64,000 nt of DNA, taken from positions 33,884 through 97,883 of the forward strand of contig JACKHA010000009.1 in assembly GCA_020639215.1 (NCBI GenBank). Direction: 5' to 3'. The stretch comes from Phycisphaeraceae bacterium. GTDB taxonomy: Bacteria > Planctomycetota > Phycisphaerae > Phycisphaerales > UBA1924. Numbering within the stretch: position 1 is the stretch's first letter; each line of letters starts with the position of its first letter. This document shows positions 33,527 to 41,731 of the stretch, one piece after another. A program made the translations under genes and the position numbers. The notes beneath the pieces are model-generated. The model was given only the letters and a program-made list of their open reading frames with translations, was not told the origin of the DNA and searched no databases.

Positions 33527-34564
33527 TTACCCCACCCGCTCCCCCTTGAGCCGCCGGCTCATCAACCCCCCGATCGCGTCGAGCGGATCGACCTTTTCGA
33601 ACAGCACCGCGTGCACGGCCTGCGTGATCGGCATCTCGACGCGGTACTTGCTCGCCAGATCCACGACCGACCTCGTCGTCGCCACGCCCTCAACGACATG
33701 CCGCGACGCCGCGAGATAGGTATCCAGCGTCTCGCCCTTGCCCAGCGCCTCGCCCAGCGACCGGTTCCGCCCCTCCGGGCTGAAGCAACTCGTGGCAAGG
33801 TCGCCGACGCCGGCGATCCCGAAGAACGTGTCGGGGCGCGCCCCCATCGCCGCCCCGAGGCGTGCGATCTCCGCCAGGCCGCGCGCCAGCAGCGCGCTCT
33901 TGGCGTTGTACCCCGCGCGCAGCCCGTCGATCACGCCGGCCGCGATCGCGATGATGTTCTTCGTCGCCCCCGCCAGTTCCACGCCCAGCACGTCCGGGTT
34001 CGTGTACACCCGCAGCCACGACGTCGAGAACAGCCCCTGCACACGCTCGGAGAACCCCGGATCGTCGCTCGCGGCGATCATCGTCGCCGGCAGGCACCGC
34101 GCCAGTTCCCCCGCGATCGTCGGCCCGCTGAGCACGCCGATCGGGCGCGGGGCCGAGTCCGGGCTGTCCACGCCGAGGCGCGCCAGCGCGTCGGCCACAA
34201 CCTGCGTCGGGCGCAGCAGCGTCCCGTTCTCGATCCCCTTGGCGACCGACACCACCCCCGCCCCCGCCGGCAGGCTCGCCCCCAGCCGCTCCCACACGCC
34301 ACGCATGTACTGCACCGGCACCGCGCACACCACCAGGTCGGCCCCGCGCAGCGCCTCGCCATCGCCCATCGCCACCCGCACCTCCGCCGGCAGCACGAAC
34401 TCGGGCAACCGGTCCGACCGGCGCGTCTGGGCCAGCGTGCCCGACTCCTCGGCGCTGTGGCTCCACATCGTGACGCGGGCCTGCTGCCCGGCATGCAGCA
34501 GCGCGGCACAGCACAGGCCCATCTGGCCGGTGCCGAGAATGGTGACGCGGGTGGGTTCGGGCAT
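33527..34564 (-). CDS. gpsA: NAD(P)-dependent glycerol-3-phosphate dehydrogenase
   Basis: The 345-residue enzyme reduces dihydroxyacetone phosphate to sn-glycerol 3-phosphate for phospholipid synthesis. The Rossmann loop VTILGTGQMGLCCAALL is at the N-terminus. The family motifs VSVAKGIENGTLL, IGVLSGPTIAGELARC, GVELAGATKNIIAIAAGVIDG (with the catalytic Lys) and GIAGVGDLATSCFSPEGRN follow in the normal order. Length is typical. I start at ATG 34562-34564 (MPEPTRVTI); longer upstream frame is low-complexity. It appears to be transcribed alone, with the large hairpin as its 3' boundary, and its upstream region is shared with the divergent FGE-like gene. Confidence 0.95.
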   Translation of the reverse strand: MPEPTRVTILGTGQMGLCCAALLHAGQQARVTMWSHSAEESGTLAQTRRSDRLPEFVLPAEVRVAMGDGEALRGADLVVCAVPVQYMRGVWERLGASLPAGAGVVSVAKGIENGTLLRPTQVVADALARLGVDSPDSAPRPIGVLSGPTIAGELARCLPATMIAASDDPGFSERVQGLFSTSWLRVYTNPDVLGVELAGATKNIIAIAAGVIDGLRAGYNAKSALLARGLAEIARLGAAMGARPDTFFGIAGVGDLATSCFSPEGRNRSLGEALGKGETLDTYLAASRHVVEGVATTRSVVDLASKYRVEMPITQAVHAVLFEKVDPLDAIGGLMSRRLKGERVG

Positions 34565-35036
34565 GACCGATTGTTGGAGCCCGACCCCAAACCCGCGACC
34601 CGGGGGGCTTCCCCGCCCCGCAAACAACCACAGCGAGCCGGGGCGTCCCCGCCCCGGTCCTCCACATGCCACGACCGTCGGGGCCATGGCCGAAGGTCGT
34701 GCCAACAACGGACGGACGCCCAATGCGTGGCGTGCTGTGGCCCTGCACAAACATGCCGAACGTGCAACGCGCCCCGCCTGACCGACCGTGCGCCCCAATC
34801 CGCAGATTACGGTTCACCCGCGCGCGCCAATTCCTGCCCGTTCCGCCCAACCGGCCGACAACGCTCGAAACGGGTGGTAAGGTTCCGCGCCACGCTCGCC
34901 GAGGGGCGCGTGCCACACGTATGTGTTTCGCGCGATTTTCATGCGGAACACCCGGTTCGTGTGATTGCGGAGCGCCCCGCGCCCGCGGTATCTTGGGTCC
35001 ACGCCCCAGGGACGGGGCCCAACAGGGAAGGTCACG
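34565..35036. other. 472-base divergent intergenic region with palindromes
   Basis: No gene is supported. Visible are CCGGGGCG/CGCCCCGG (34638-34657), a CACGACC/GGTCGTG palindrome (34670-34701) enclosing GGCCATGGCC, and a decayed copy of the CATGGCTG hairpin (34728-34757). The shared string CATGCCGAACGTGCAA is at 34752-34767. The last 80 bases hold the probable promoter of the FGE-like gene. Confidence 0.6.
34965..34994 (+). promoter_or_regulatory. Promoter candidate for the FGE-like gene
   Basis: TTGCGG (34965-34970), an 18-base spacer and TATCTT (34989-34994) give a recognisable sigma-70-type promoter 42 bases before the ATG. It is the only A/T-richer spot close to the gene. Confidence 0.4.
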
Positions 35037-36056
35037 ATGATGAACGCCGCTTCCACTCGAACGCTCGCCGCGGCGGCCTTGGCCGCCGCCCTCGCCGCCC
35101 CCGCCCCCGCCGAACTGGTCTTCACGACCGAATACGGCATCGAGTTCTCGACCATCGGCGACATCGGCAACCCCGTCGTGCCGCAGAGCGTCGGGCCGGG
35201 GTTCTACTTCAACGGCCAGCTGCTGTGGCAATCCGGCGCGGTCAACTACGAATACCGCATGGCCCGCACCGAGGTCACGGTCGAGCAGTGGGCCGAGTTC
35301 ATCACCGCCTATCGCCCGCACTACACCGGCGGCAACCCGACCTTCGCGCCGTTCACGTCCTTCTGGATCTCATGGTCGCCGTCCCAGCAGGAGTACGTGT
35401 ACAACCCCGAGAACGCCGGGATGGCGGTTGATCCGTCGTGGCGGAACGCCGCCGCCTTCTGCAACTGGATGCACAACGGCAAGGTCAACGAGGCATGGGC
35501 CTTCCAGTCCGGGGCCTACGACATCGCGACGTTCGGGCAGACCCCCACCGGCGAGATCACCGACCAGCGTGAGCACTCGCCCGGCGCCCGGTTCTGGATT
35601 CCGACGCACGACGAGTGGATCAAGGCCATGCATTGGGACCCCGACCGCTACGCCCCGGGCGAGGGCGGGTACTGGGCCTACCCGACTTCCAGCGACGATC
35701 CGCCGGTCCCCGGAGTGCCCGGCGTCGGCCAGACCAGCGGCGGCATCCAGACCAACCCTCGCTTCTTCCCGGTCGGCTCCTACCCCGATGTGCAGAGCCC
35801 GTGGGGCCTCCTCGACGGCTCGGGCAGCGAACAGGAATGGACCGAGACCTGGTTCCTCAACGGCGAGAGGCTCTACAAGGGCAGCCAGCCGGGGTTTGGC
35901 CCGCAAATCTGGGATCGCATCGACAAGATCAACTCGGGCCAGTCGTTCTCGGGCGGGATTGGATTCCGCCTGGCAGCATCAATCCCAAGCGCGGGAACGT
36001 TGTCCGTTCTCGCGATCGTCCTGCCGGGTTCCATGTTCAGGAGGCGTACACGATGA
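35037..36056 (+). CDS. Secreted formylglycine-generating-enzyme-fold (FGE/SUMF1-like) protein with C-terminal anchor
   Basis: About 340 residues: signal peptide (TLAAAALAAALAAPAPAE), an FGE/SUMF1-like C-type-lectin fold, and a hydrophobic tail ending RRRTR. Family features are EYRMARTEVTVEQWAEFITAY, RNAAAFCNWMHNG, RFWIPTHDEWIKAMHWDP, YPDVQSPWGLLDGSGSEQEW and GGIGFRLAAS. The active-site Cys pair of true sulfatase-maturing enzymes is not seen in the C-terminal part, so it is unlikely to activate the sulfatase at 19-21 kb. Secreted planctomycete members are probably binding or scaffolding proteins. Two adjacent ATGs (35037, 35040) follow AGGGAAGG. Its stop overlaps the next gene by ATGA. Confidence 0.8.
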   Translation: MMNAASTRTLAAAALAAALAAPAPAELVFTTEYGIEFSTIGDIGNPVVPQSVGPGFYFNGQLLWQSGAVNYEYRMARTEVTVEQWAEFITAYRPHYTGGNPTFAPFTSFWISWSPSQQEYVYNPENAGMAVDPSWRNAAAFCNWMHNGKVNEAWAFQSGAYDIATFGQTPTGEITDQREHSPGARFWIPTHDEWIKAMHWDPDRYAPGEGGYWAYPTSSDDPPVPGVPGVGQTSGGIQTNPRFFPVGSYPDVQSPWGLLDGSGSEQEWTETWFLNGERLYKGSQPGFGPQIWDRIDKINSGQSFSGGIGFRLAASIPSAGTLSVLAIVLPGSMFRRRTR

Positions 36057-36928
36057 ACCGGATCTCATCTCTCGTTGCGTGCCTGTCTCTCGCAATGTGC
36101 GCGGCGAACGCGCATGCGCAGTGTTCCGGCCCGTTCAGCCTGTCAACCAGCAGCGGCGACTCGGTCTCGATTGTCTGCTCGCAGGTTGGCATGAAGTGGA
36201 ACGTCACGCTCACCGCGACCATCGATGGTGGAACCGCCGGGATCGCCTCGACCCTGGACGTCACCAGCGCATCGACGCAGTTGGGCACGGTCACGCTCAC
36301 CAACACGGCCGGATCGTCCGTGGACTTCGCCGTGACGATCCAGGGCCTCGCCGGCGCCGTGAACATCACCAGCGCGGACTCCGTGGTCAAGGGCGGCGGC
36401 AGCAACGGCACGGTCACGCTCGCAGACCTGCGCACCTCCGGAAACGTGGGAGCGATTTCCGTCGATGCCATCACGCAGGTCCGCGTCGGCGGCAATCTGA
36501 CCGGGAACATCATCGTCTCGAACGGCAACCTCGGCACGCTCTGGGTCGACGGCAACGTCTCCGGCGACACCGAGATCTCTGTGACCAAAGGCCGCATCGA
36601 CTTCATCAATCTGCCCAACTCCGGCAGCGACTTCGGCGAGTTCGACGACTCCGCCTCGATCTACGCCTCCGACGAGATCCGCAACATCTTCGTCGACGAC
36701 CGGCGGGGTGGCATCGACCCAAGACCACCCTTGACGTGCCACCGACTTGCGCAGTCCGCGGAGCAAGTCGGTGCCGATGAACCCGCGGCGTCCGTCGCTC
36801 GATCCGCCAACGCACGACCAGACGCCCGATCCAGCGGACGTGAACCGACGAACAGGTTCCCCGCTGATCGCACTGACTTGCTCCGAAGACTCCGCAAGTC
36901 AGTGGCACGCGAAAGCACTGCGGCCTGA
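36053..36928 (+). CDS. Secreted repetitive beta-rich protein with a palindrome-derived C-terminus
   Basis: The 291-residue frame starts with a signal peptide (SSLVACLSLAMCAANAHAQ) and continues as short beta repeats (GNVGAISVDAITQVRVGG, GNLGTLWVDGNVSG) that resemble parallel beta-helix surface proteins of Phycisphaerae. After SDEIRNIFVDD the sequence changes abruptly, from about residue 222, to RPPLTCHRLAQSAEQVG and other Arg/Ser/Ala-rich sequence encoded by an inverted pair of palindromes (36735-36774, 36871-36908). The natural C-terminus, probably with a sorting signal, therefore seems to have been lost. The start is coupled to the FGE-like gene (ATGA) with GGAGG upstream. It is either a truncated protein or a pseudogene. 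Confidence 0.6.
   Translation: MNRISSLVACLSLAMCAANAHAQCSGPFSLSTSSGDSVSIVCSQVGMKWNVTLTATIDGGTAGIASTLDVTSASTQLGTVTLTNTAGSSVDFAVTIQGLAGAVNITSADSVVKGGGSNGTVTLADLRTSGNVGAISVDAITQVRVGGNLTGNIIVSNGNLGTLWVDGNVSGDTEISVTKGRIDFINLPNSGSDFGEFDDSASIYASDEIRNIFVDDRRGGIDPRPPLTCHRLAQSAEQVGADEPAASVARSANARPDARSSGREPTNRFPADRTDLLRRLRKSVARESTAA
36735..36908. repeat. Inverted pair of CACCGACTTGC palindromes (REPIN-like)
   Basis: Copy 1 (36735-36774): CACCGACTTGC / GCAAGTCGGTG around a 12-base loop. Copy 2 (36871-36908): CACTGACTTGC / GCAAGTCAGTG around TCCGAAGACTCC, in the opposite orientation with the outer GTGCCA/TGGCAC edges facing out. The outer GTGCCACCGA edge is shared with the pair at 18.3-18.6 kb. Confidence 0.85.
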
Positions 36929-36940
36929 CCGACCTCGCCC

Positions 36941-38041
36941 CTACTCCCCCTCCCACATCCACGCCCACTCATCCGACGGCCTCATCACGAACCACCGCAC
37001 CTCGCCCTCGAACGTCCCCACCCCCAGAATCGTCCCCCGGTTGTTGATGTCCACCGGCATCAGGAACCCCGTCCAGCCCTCGGGGTACGCCCCGCCCAGC
37101 AGTTCCCGGAACGAGTAGCCCGTGCCGCTCGTCCACAGCATCGAGTCGGGGATGTACACCCCCGGCGTCACGCCCGCCCCCACCACATCCCCCAGGTCGT
37201 TCATCGCGCGGCTCATGGTCATGATCCGCCACGACGCCGGGTCGGCCAGCAACTCGAACTCCCCGTCGGTCCCCACCGCGTCGGCGTGCCAGATGAACTG
37301 GCGCAGCCCGCCCGACTCGGCGCAGGACACCAGCAGATCGCCGTGCGCGCTCGCCTCGATCGCCTCGTTCCAGATCGTGGAGTCCGTCGCCGGGGCCGAG
37401 ACCAGGCGCCCGCTCAGCGGGGCCAGCACGCCCTGGCCGCGGTACATGCCCAGGACCATGTTGTCGTTGGTGATGCCGCGCATCGAGCGGCTGACCGCCG
37501 CCAGCGACCCGGTCTTCCACACCCGCGTGCCCGTGGCCCACGTCGACGCCACGTCGCCATCGCCCCACACCACGCGCCCCGAGTCGTTCAGGAACGGCCC
37601 GGTCGTCACCGCCTCGTACACGCGCGGCAGGTTGTTCCGCTTGCCCTCGGGCGTCCACTGCACGATGTAACGGGCACCCGACGAATACCCGACGTAGCCC
37701 GCGACATAGCCCGTGTCGGTGATGTCGGTCAGGGCCACGTCGTGCATGGCCACGGTCAGGGCCCGGAACCCGCCGGTGGACAGGTCCAGCACGCCGCCGA
37801 CCTCGCGGCTCGAGTCGTACGGCACAACCAGCGTGACCTCGTCGTTGTTGTTGATCGCTCCGGAAGCCCCCGGCAACGCCTCGATCGTGAAGCGTGGGAT
37901 CGGCTGGGCCATCGCCAAACCCGCGGCCAGCGCGACCGCCCCGACCGCACCCGCGATCCGGATCACGCCCTTCGCGTTCGCAGTATTCGGACCCACACCC
38001 TTGCTGCCCCCAGCCACGCCCACACGACCATCACGCATCAT
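36941..38041 (-). CDS. Secreted HAF-repeat-like protein
   Basis: The 366-residue protein has a twin-basic start, a signal peptide (IAGAVGAVALAAGLAMAQP) and repeated beta blocks containing DITDTGYVAGYVGY, FLNDSGRVVWGDGD, GITNDNMVLGMYRG, MNDLGDVVGAGV and DINNRGTILGVG. These N-D/N-x-G-x-V-V-G units are the hallmark of extracellular HAF-type repeats, predicted to form a beta-propeller. No catalytic residues can be named. ATG 38041 is preceded by GGAGGGAGCG; a second ATG follows directly. It is convergent with the truncated beta-helix gene. No C-terminal sorting tail is visible: the end is WAWMWEGE. Confidence 0.7.
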   Translation of the reverse strand: MMRDGRVGVAGGSKGVGPNTANAKGVIRIAGAVGAVALAAGLAMAQPIPRFTIEALPGASGAINNNDEVTLVVPYDSSREVGGVLDLSTGGFRALTVAMHDVALTDITDTGYVAGYVGYSSGARYIVQWTPEGKRNNLPRVYEAVTTGPFLNDSGRVVWGDGDVASTWATGTRVWKTGSLAAVSRSMRGITNDNMVLGMYRGQGVLAPLSGRLVSAPATDSTIWNEAIEASAHGDLLVSCAESGGLRQFIWHADAVGTDGEFELLADPASWRIMTMSRAMNDLGDVVGAGVTPGVYIPDSMLWTSGTGYSFRELLGGAYPEGWTGFLMPVDINNRGTILGVGTFEGEVRWFVMRPSDEWAWMWEGE

Positions 38042-38278
38042 CGCTCCCTCCGGGTTCCCCCCGAGGAGGGATCGGGCGGGGCCGCGCGGTGCGTGAGGGG
38101 CGGGGCCGGTTCCGCTGGCGACGGGGCCATGGCGTGCCCACCATGCGGGGCCGTTTGCGCGGGCGATACACCCCGCCCGGCGCCGAGAGTCGTTCGGCGA
38201 AGCGACTTGACACGGCCCGTTTGGTTTGCTTGCCCCGGGTGTGCCGCTGCGGCGGCGGCGCGGCCCGCCCGGAGTCGG

Positions 38279-39145
38279 CTACACGCGCTCGGCGATCAGA
38301 TCGAACACCGGGGGCAGCAGGCAGAACCGCGTCGGGTCCGCGCTCGCCCGGGCCCACGCCGATTCGAAGGCCGAGCGCATCTCGGGCGTGATGTGCCCCG
38401 ACGCGACCAGCCTGGGCAGCACGCTGGGCCAGAACACGCCGGGCCAGGTCCACATGAAGTCGCCGGGGCGGGCGATCCGGTGCTCGATGTCGAGGTGCGT
38501 CACGCGGAAGCCGGCGCGTTCGAGCATTGCGGGCAGACGCCCGACGATGTCCGGGTCGCCGCCTCGATCGCGCCAGGATCGGTCGATCTGCTGGACGACC
38601 GCCGTGAACGCCTCGTCCTTCGGGGCGAGCGTCATCGTGGAGTAGGCGAAGTAGTCCTGGATGCACCAGCGCCCGCCGGGGCGGATCGCCCGGGCCGCGG
38701 CTTGGACGACCGCTTCCGGGTCGGGCACGAAGCACATGACCCAGCGTGTGTAGGCCAGGTCGAACGGGGCCGACTCGCCGCCCGCTTCAAGAACGGCGTC
38801 GAGCGCCTGCACGTCGCCGTGCAGCGCGACCGCCCACGGCATCAGCACTTCCGCGGAGCGCCGGTTGTACTCGCGGACGAACGCTTCCGACTCGTCGATC
38901 CCGACGACCCGTCCGCGGTCTCCGACGATCATCGCAAGGTCGCGCGCGGCGTATCCCGGCCCGCAGCCGATGTCGAGCACGCGCTCGCCGGGGACGAGGT
39001 TCGCGCGGCGCCACAGCGCGTGGGCCGCGTCGCCCCAGAGGCGGTGCTGGATGCCCAGACGGACCAACTCGGTCTGGTCGGTGCCCAAGACGTACTCGCC
39101 GGGCAGGCCCGCGGGCGAGGAGGGGGGCGGCGTCGGGTCGCTCAT
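38279..39145 (-). CDS. SAM-dependent class I methyltransferase
   Basis: This 288-residue protein shows motif I VLDIGCGPGYAARDLA (about residue 56-71), post-I Asp/Glu region VVGIDESEAFV, motif II APFDLAYTRWVMCFVPDPE and the helical C-terminus FDLIAERV. The arrangement is like UbiE/menaquinone or small-molecule methyltransferases, with a LGTDQTELVRLGIQHRLWG lead segment seen in family members of unknown substrate. No partner gene nearby reveals the acceptor. It is on the same strand as the rhodanese-like lipoprotein gene upstream, about 40 bases away, so the two may be co-transcribed. Confidence 0.85.
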   Translation of the reverse strand: MSDPTPPPSSPAGLPGEYVLGTDQTELVRLGIQHRLWGDAAHALWRRANLVPGERVLDIGCGPGYAARDLAMIVGDRGRVVGIDESEAFVREYNRRSAEVLMPWAVALHGDVQALDAVLEAGGESAPFDLAYTRWVMCFVPDPEAVVQAAARAIRPGGRWCIQDYFAYSTMTLAPKDEAFTAVVQQIDRSWRDRGGDPDIVGRLPAMLERAGFRVTHLDIEHRIARPGDFMWTWPGVFWPSVLPRLVASGHITPEMRSAFESAWARASADPTRFCLLPPVFDLIAERV

Positions 39146-39186
39146 GCCCCAATGTAGCCCCAGGCCGACGTGACGCGGCGGGGTCG

Positions 39187-39702
39187 CTACCTGGGCACGG
39201 GCTGGAACTCTCCATCCTCGTCCACCGGCAGTTCACTCTTCTCGATCGGGAGGTCGGCCCGGATCCACTCCTCGATCCCGCCGCGATACATCCGCACGCC
39301 GGAGTATCCGATCGCCAGCAGGCGCTTGGTCATGGCCCGGGCGGAGGGGCTGGCCGGGTTCTCGCCGTAGACGATCAGGTTGGCGTGCCCGACGAGGCGG
39401 GCGTCGCGCCCGCCGTAGGTCGGGGTCTCGGAGAGTTGGAGGCTCAGGGCCCCGGGGATGTGCCCCTCGGCGTAGCGCCGCAGGGGGCGGGGGTCGATGA
39501 GGACCAGCGTGCGGGGCTCGGAGGCGTCGGCGGCCTGCAGTTCTCGGACCTGATCGAGCGTCGAGAAGGCGATGGTCTTGTCCGAGATGCCCTTGCCGCA
39601 CCCGCCCAGCAGGACCACCCCGATCAGGGCGATCGTCGCAACCAGTCCGCCCCTGAGGCGTGCCGCCGGGGAACGCTGTGTTGGTGTCAACCCTTCTGGC
39701 AT
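39187..39702 (-). CDS. Rhodanese-like lipoprotein without the catalytic Cys
   Basis: The 171-residue protein has a signal with lipobox (IGVVLLGGCG), then a rhodanese domain: LVLIDPRPLRRYAEGHIPGA is the conserved DxR..xxGHIPGA block, and GYSGVRMYRGGIEEW is the C-terminal signature. The active-site loop, which normally reads VxYC, is LIVYGENPASPSARAM here, so the sulfur-carrying Cys is missing. It is therefore probably a binding or regulatory domain and not a sulfurtransferase. ATG 39702 begins MPEGLTPTQ. It is divergent from the DsbD-alpha-like gene, so three envelope thiol-fold genes lie together. Confidence 0.8.
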   Translation of the reverse strand: MPEGLTPTQRSPAARLRGGLVATIALIGVVLLGGCGKGISDKTIAFSTLDQVRELQAADASEPRTLVLIDPRPLRRYAEGHIPGALSLQLSETPTYGGRDARLVGHANLIVYGENPASPSARAMTKRLLAIGYSGVRMYRGGIEEWIRADLPIEKSELPVDEDGEFQPVPR

Positions 39703-39789
39703 GGCGGGAGAATAATAGATGCGGCACCGGCGTTCTCCTCCCGCCCGACAGGGCGGCCGATGGTGTGGCCGCCGACCGGAATCCGATCC

Positions 39790-40653
39790 ATGCCCGGACC
39801 GACGCTTGCCGCCGCCGCACTCGCTCTCGCCCTTGGCTCGGGCGATCGCGCGTCGATGGAGCGGGCCGCGCCCCAGCCGAGTGAGGAGCACGCCCGTCTC
39901 CGCCTGGTCGCGCCGACGCGCGCCCTGGTCGCGGGCGACACGAACTACCTCGGGCTGCTGTTCGACATCGATCCCGACTGGCACATCTACTGGAACGGGC
40001 TGAACGACTCGGGCTTTGCCCCGAGCGCGGAGTGGACCGCCCCGCCCGGCGTCGAGGTCGGCCAGATCATCTGGCCGGCTCCGCACCGGTACATCGCGCC
40101 CGGCGATGTGCTGGACCACGTCTACGAGGAGCGGGTGCTGCTGCTGGTGCCGGTCGAGGTGCCGCGCGGCATCCGGGCCGGGGCGATGCTGACGCTCCGG
40201 GCGCAGGTGGAGTGGCTTGTCTGCAAGGACGTGTGCCTGCCCGGGTTCGGGGACGTCCGCCTGACGCTGCCGGTGGTCGAAGCCGGCTCGGAGAACGCGT
40301 CGACGGCGTTCGCGTCGGCGTTCGAGTCGGCGTGGGCCCGGGTGCCGCTCGACGGCGGGGTCCTGGACGATCCGCGTCTGCGGGTGCGTCTGGCGGGGGC
40401 GTCCATCGAGATCGACGCCGACGGCGCGAGGCGCCTCTCGTACTACCCCCAGAGTGAGGCGGCCCGGGTCGAGGAGCCGATCCGGCGGGGCGTGAGCACC
40501 AGCGGGCACCTGCGTCTGCGGCGCAGCCCGTACGATCGGGGCAGCCTGTCGCGCGATCCGGTGGTGCGTTTTGTGATCGTGGCCGATTTCGGCGGCGACG
40601 AGCCGCCGCTTGTTGTCCGTGTGGAGCGCCCGCTGAGCGAACTCGGCGGGTGA
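39790..40653 (+). CDS. DsbD N-terminal-domain-like exported thiol protein
   Basis: About 287 residues: a short hydrophobic export segment (TLAAAALALALGSGD) and a domain resembling the N-terminal (alpha) domain of DsbD/ScsB. Motifs are DPDWHIYWNGLNDSGFAP and the redox-type VEWLVCKDVCLPGFGDVRL (CKDVC). The central membrane domain and the C-terminal thioredoxin domain of DsbD are absent, and the C-terminal part (about 190-287) is unrecognised. It could relay reducing power or bind redox partners. ATG 39790 is used; ATG 39760 (MVWPPTGIRS) is an alternative that would add an Arg before the signal core. It ends three bases after the GTG of a possible longer start of the redoxin gene. Confidence 0.7.
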   Translation: MPGPTLAAAALALALGSGDRASMERAAPQPSEEHARLRLVAPTRALVAGDTNYLGLLFDIDPDWHIYWNGLNDSGFAPSAEWTAPPGVEVGQIIWPAPHRYIAPGDVLDHVYEERVLLLVPVEVPRGIRAGAMLTLRAQVEWLVCKDVCLPGFGDVRLTLPVVEAGSENASTAFASAFESAWARVPLDGGVLDDPRLRVRLAGASIEIDADGARRLSYYPQSEAARVEEPIRRGVSTSGHLRLRRSPYDRGSLSRDPVVRFVIVADFGGDEPPLVVRVERPLSELGG

Positions 40654-40724
40654 GTGCGTTAGACCCCATGTCCCGCGCCGGCTCGGCTCGCGTGCGGGGC
40701 TCCTTCTGTGAGAGGATCGATCCC

Positions 40725-41549
40725 ATGCTGTGCTGCTCGAGCAACGTGTGCCTTCCCGTGATCGCCGGTCTGGCCGTCGCCGTGGGGGCCTTTGGCTTTG
40801 CCGCTGTCCAGCCCGAGGCGGGCACGACGGGCGGCGGGTGCTGCGGCGGGGCCACGACGGCCGCGGCGACGACCGACTGCTGCGCCGGCGGCGGCGGGTG
40901 CTCCACCGGCTGCGAGAGCGAGACGGCCAAGGGCCCGGTCGAGGACCCGCAGCCCGAGCCGGGCAGCGCGGTCGTCGGCGAGGCGGCCCCGGACTTTGCG
41001 CTGTACGACCTCGAGGGCAACCGCTACCAGCTGTCCGACTTCACCGAGAACGGCCAGATCGTGGTGCTCGAGTGGTTCAACCCGGAGTGCCCGTTCGTGG
41101 TGAAGCACCACGAGCGGTTCAGCACGATGCTGGACACCTACGCCTACATGCTGGAGAACACGCCGGCGATCGAGGCCGAGGGCGACGCTTCGGCGGATGA
41201 GGAGATGCCGGGCGTGGTGTGGCTGGCGATCAACTCCGGCGCCGAAGGGCGTCAGGGCGCCGACCCCGCGCTCAACGCCGAGATGCACGCCGAGTGGGAG
41301 ATGCCCTACCCGATCCTGCTCGACCCGACCGGTATCGTGGGTCGCGCGTATGACGCCAAGACCACGCCCCACATGTACGTGATCTCCGCCGAGGGCACGC
41401 TGCTCTACGCCGGCGCGATCGACAACAACCGCAGCGCCCGCGAGGCCGGCGACGTGAACTACGTCATCCAGGCCTTCCAGCAGCACATGGCCGGCGAGAC
41501 CATCACCGACGCCGAGACCCAGTCCTACGGCTGCAGCGTGAAGTACTGA
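40725..41549 (+). CDS. Exported Cys-rich redoxin (AhpC/TSA-like)
   Basis: This 274-residue thioredoxin-fold protein starts with MLCCSSNVCLPVIAGLAVAV, a signal-like segment holding three Cys. A Gly/Thr linker with Cys pairs follows (GGGCCGG, TDCCAGGGGC, STGCESE), then a redoxin domain from GEAAPDFALYDLEGNRYQL. The resolving/peroxidatic region is NPECPFVVKHHE, and the tail SYGCSVKY is typical of a planctomycete redoxin group. The linker Cys cluster could bind metal or heme; that is inference. I start at ATG 40725, preceded by AGAGGATCG; a GTG at 40650 overlapping the upstream stop is possible but less likely. It probably acts with the DsbD-alpha-like protein upstream. Confidence 0.8.
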   Translation: MLCCSSNVCLPVIAGLAVAVGAFGFAAVQPEAGTTGGGCCGGATTAAATTDCCAGGGGCSTGCESETAKGPVEDPQPEPGSAVVGEAAPDFALYDLEGNRYQLSDFTENGQIVVLEWFNPECPFVVKHHERFSTMLDTYAYMLENTPAIEAEGDASADEEMPGVVWLAINSGAEGRQGADPALNAEMHAEWEMPYPILLDPTGIVGRAYDAKTTPHMYVISAEGTLLYAGAIDNNRSAREAGDVNYVIQAFQQHMAGETITDAETQSYGCSVKY

Positions 41550-41571
41550 AACGCTTGTGAGCCCGCCCAAG

Positions 41572-41590
41572 ACCGCCCGAACCGGGCGGT
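41572..41590 (+). terminator. Terminator hairpin after the redoxin gene
   Basis: ACCGCCC (41572-41578), loop GAACC, GGGCGGT (41584-41590) form a perfect seven-base-pair stem followed by TGTGTG, 22 bases after the stop. Confidence 0.6.
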
Positions 41591-41731
41591 TGTGTGAGTC
41601 ACCCGACGGCCCGCGCCCCATGGCGCGGGCCGTTCCTGCTTGATGGGGGCGGTTCCGACGGCGGGCGTCCGGGGCGATCCCGCACGATCCTGGAATCGGC
41701 CCGCGGGATCGGGCCGATACGATGCCCAGCC

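Noticed and set aside
35037..36056. Functional sulfatase-maturing enzyme for the 19-21 kb sulfatase
   Set aside because: The catalytic Cys residues of FGE are not seen and the protein has a signal peptide and membrane tail.
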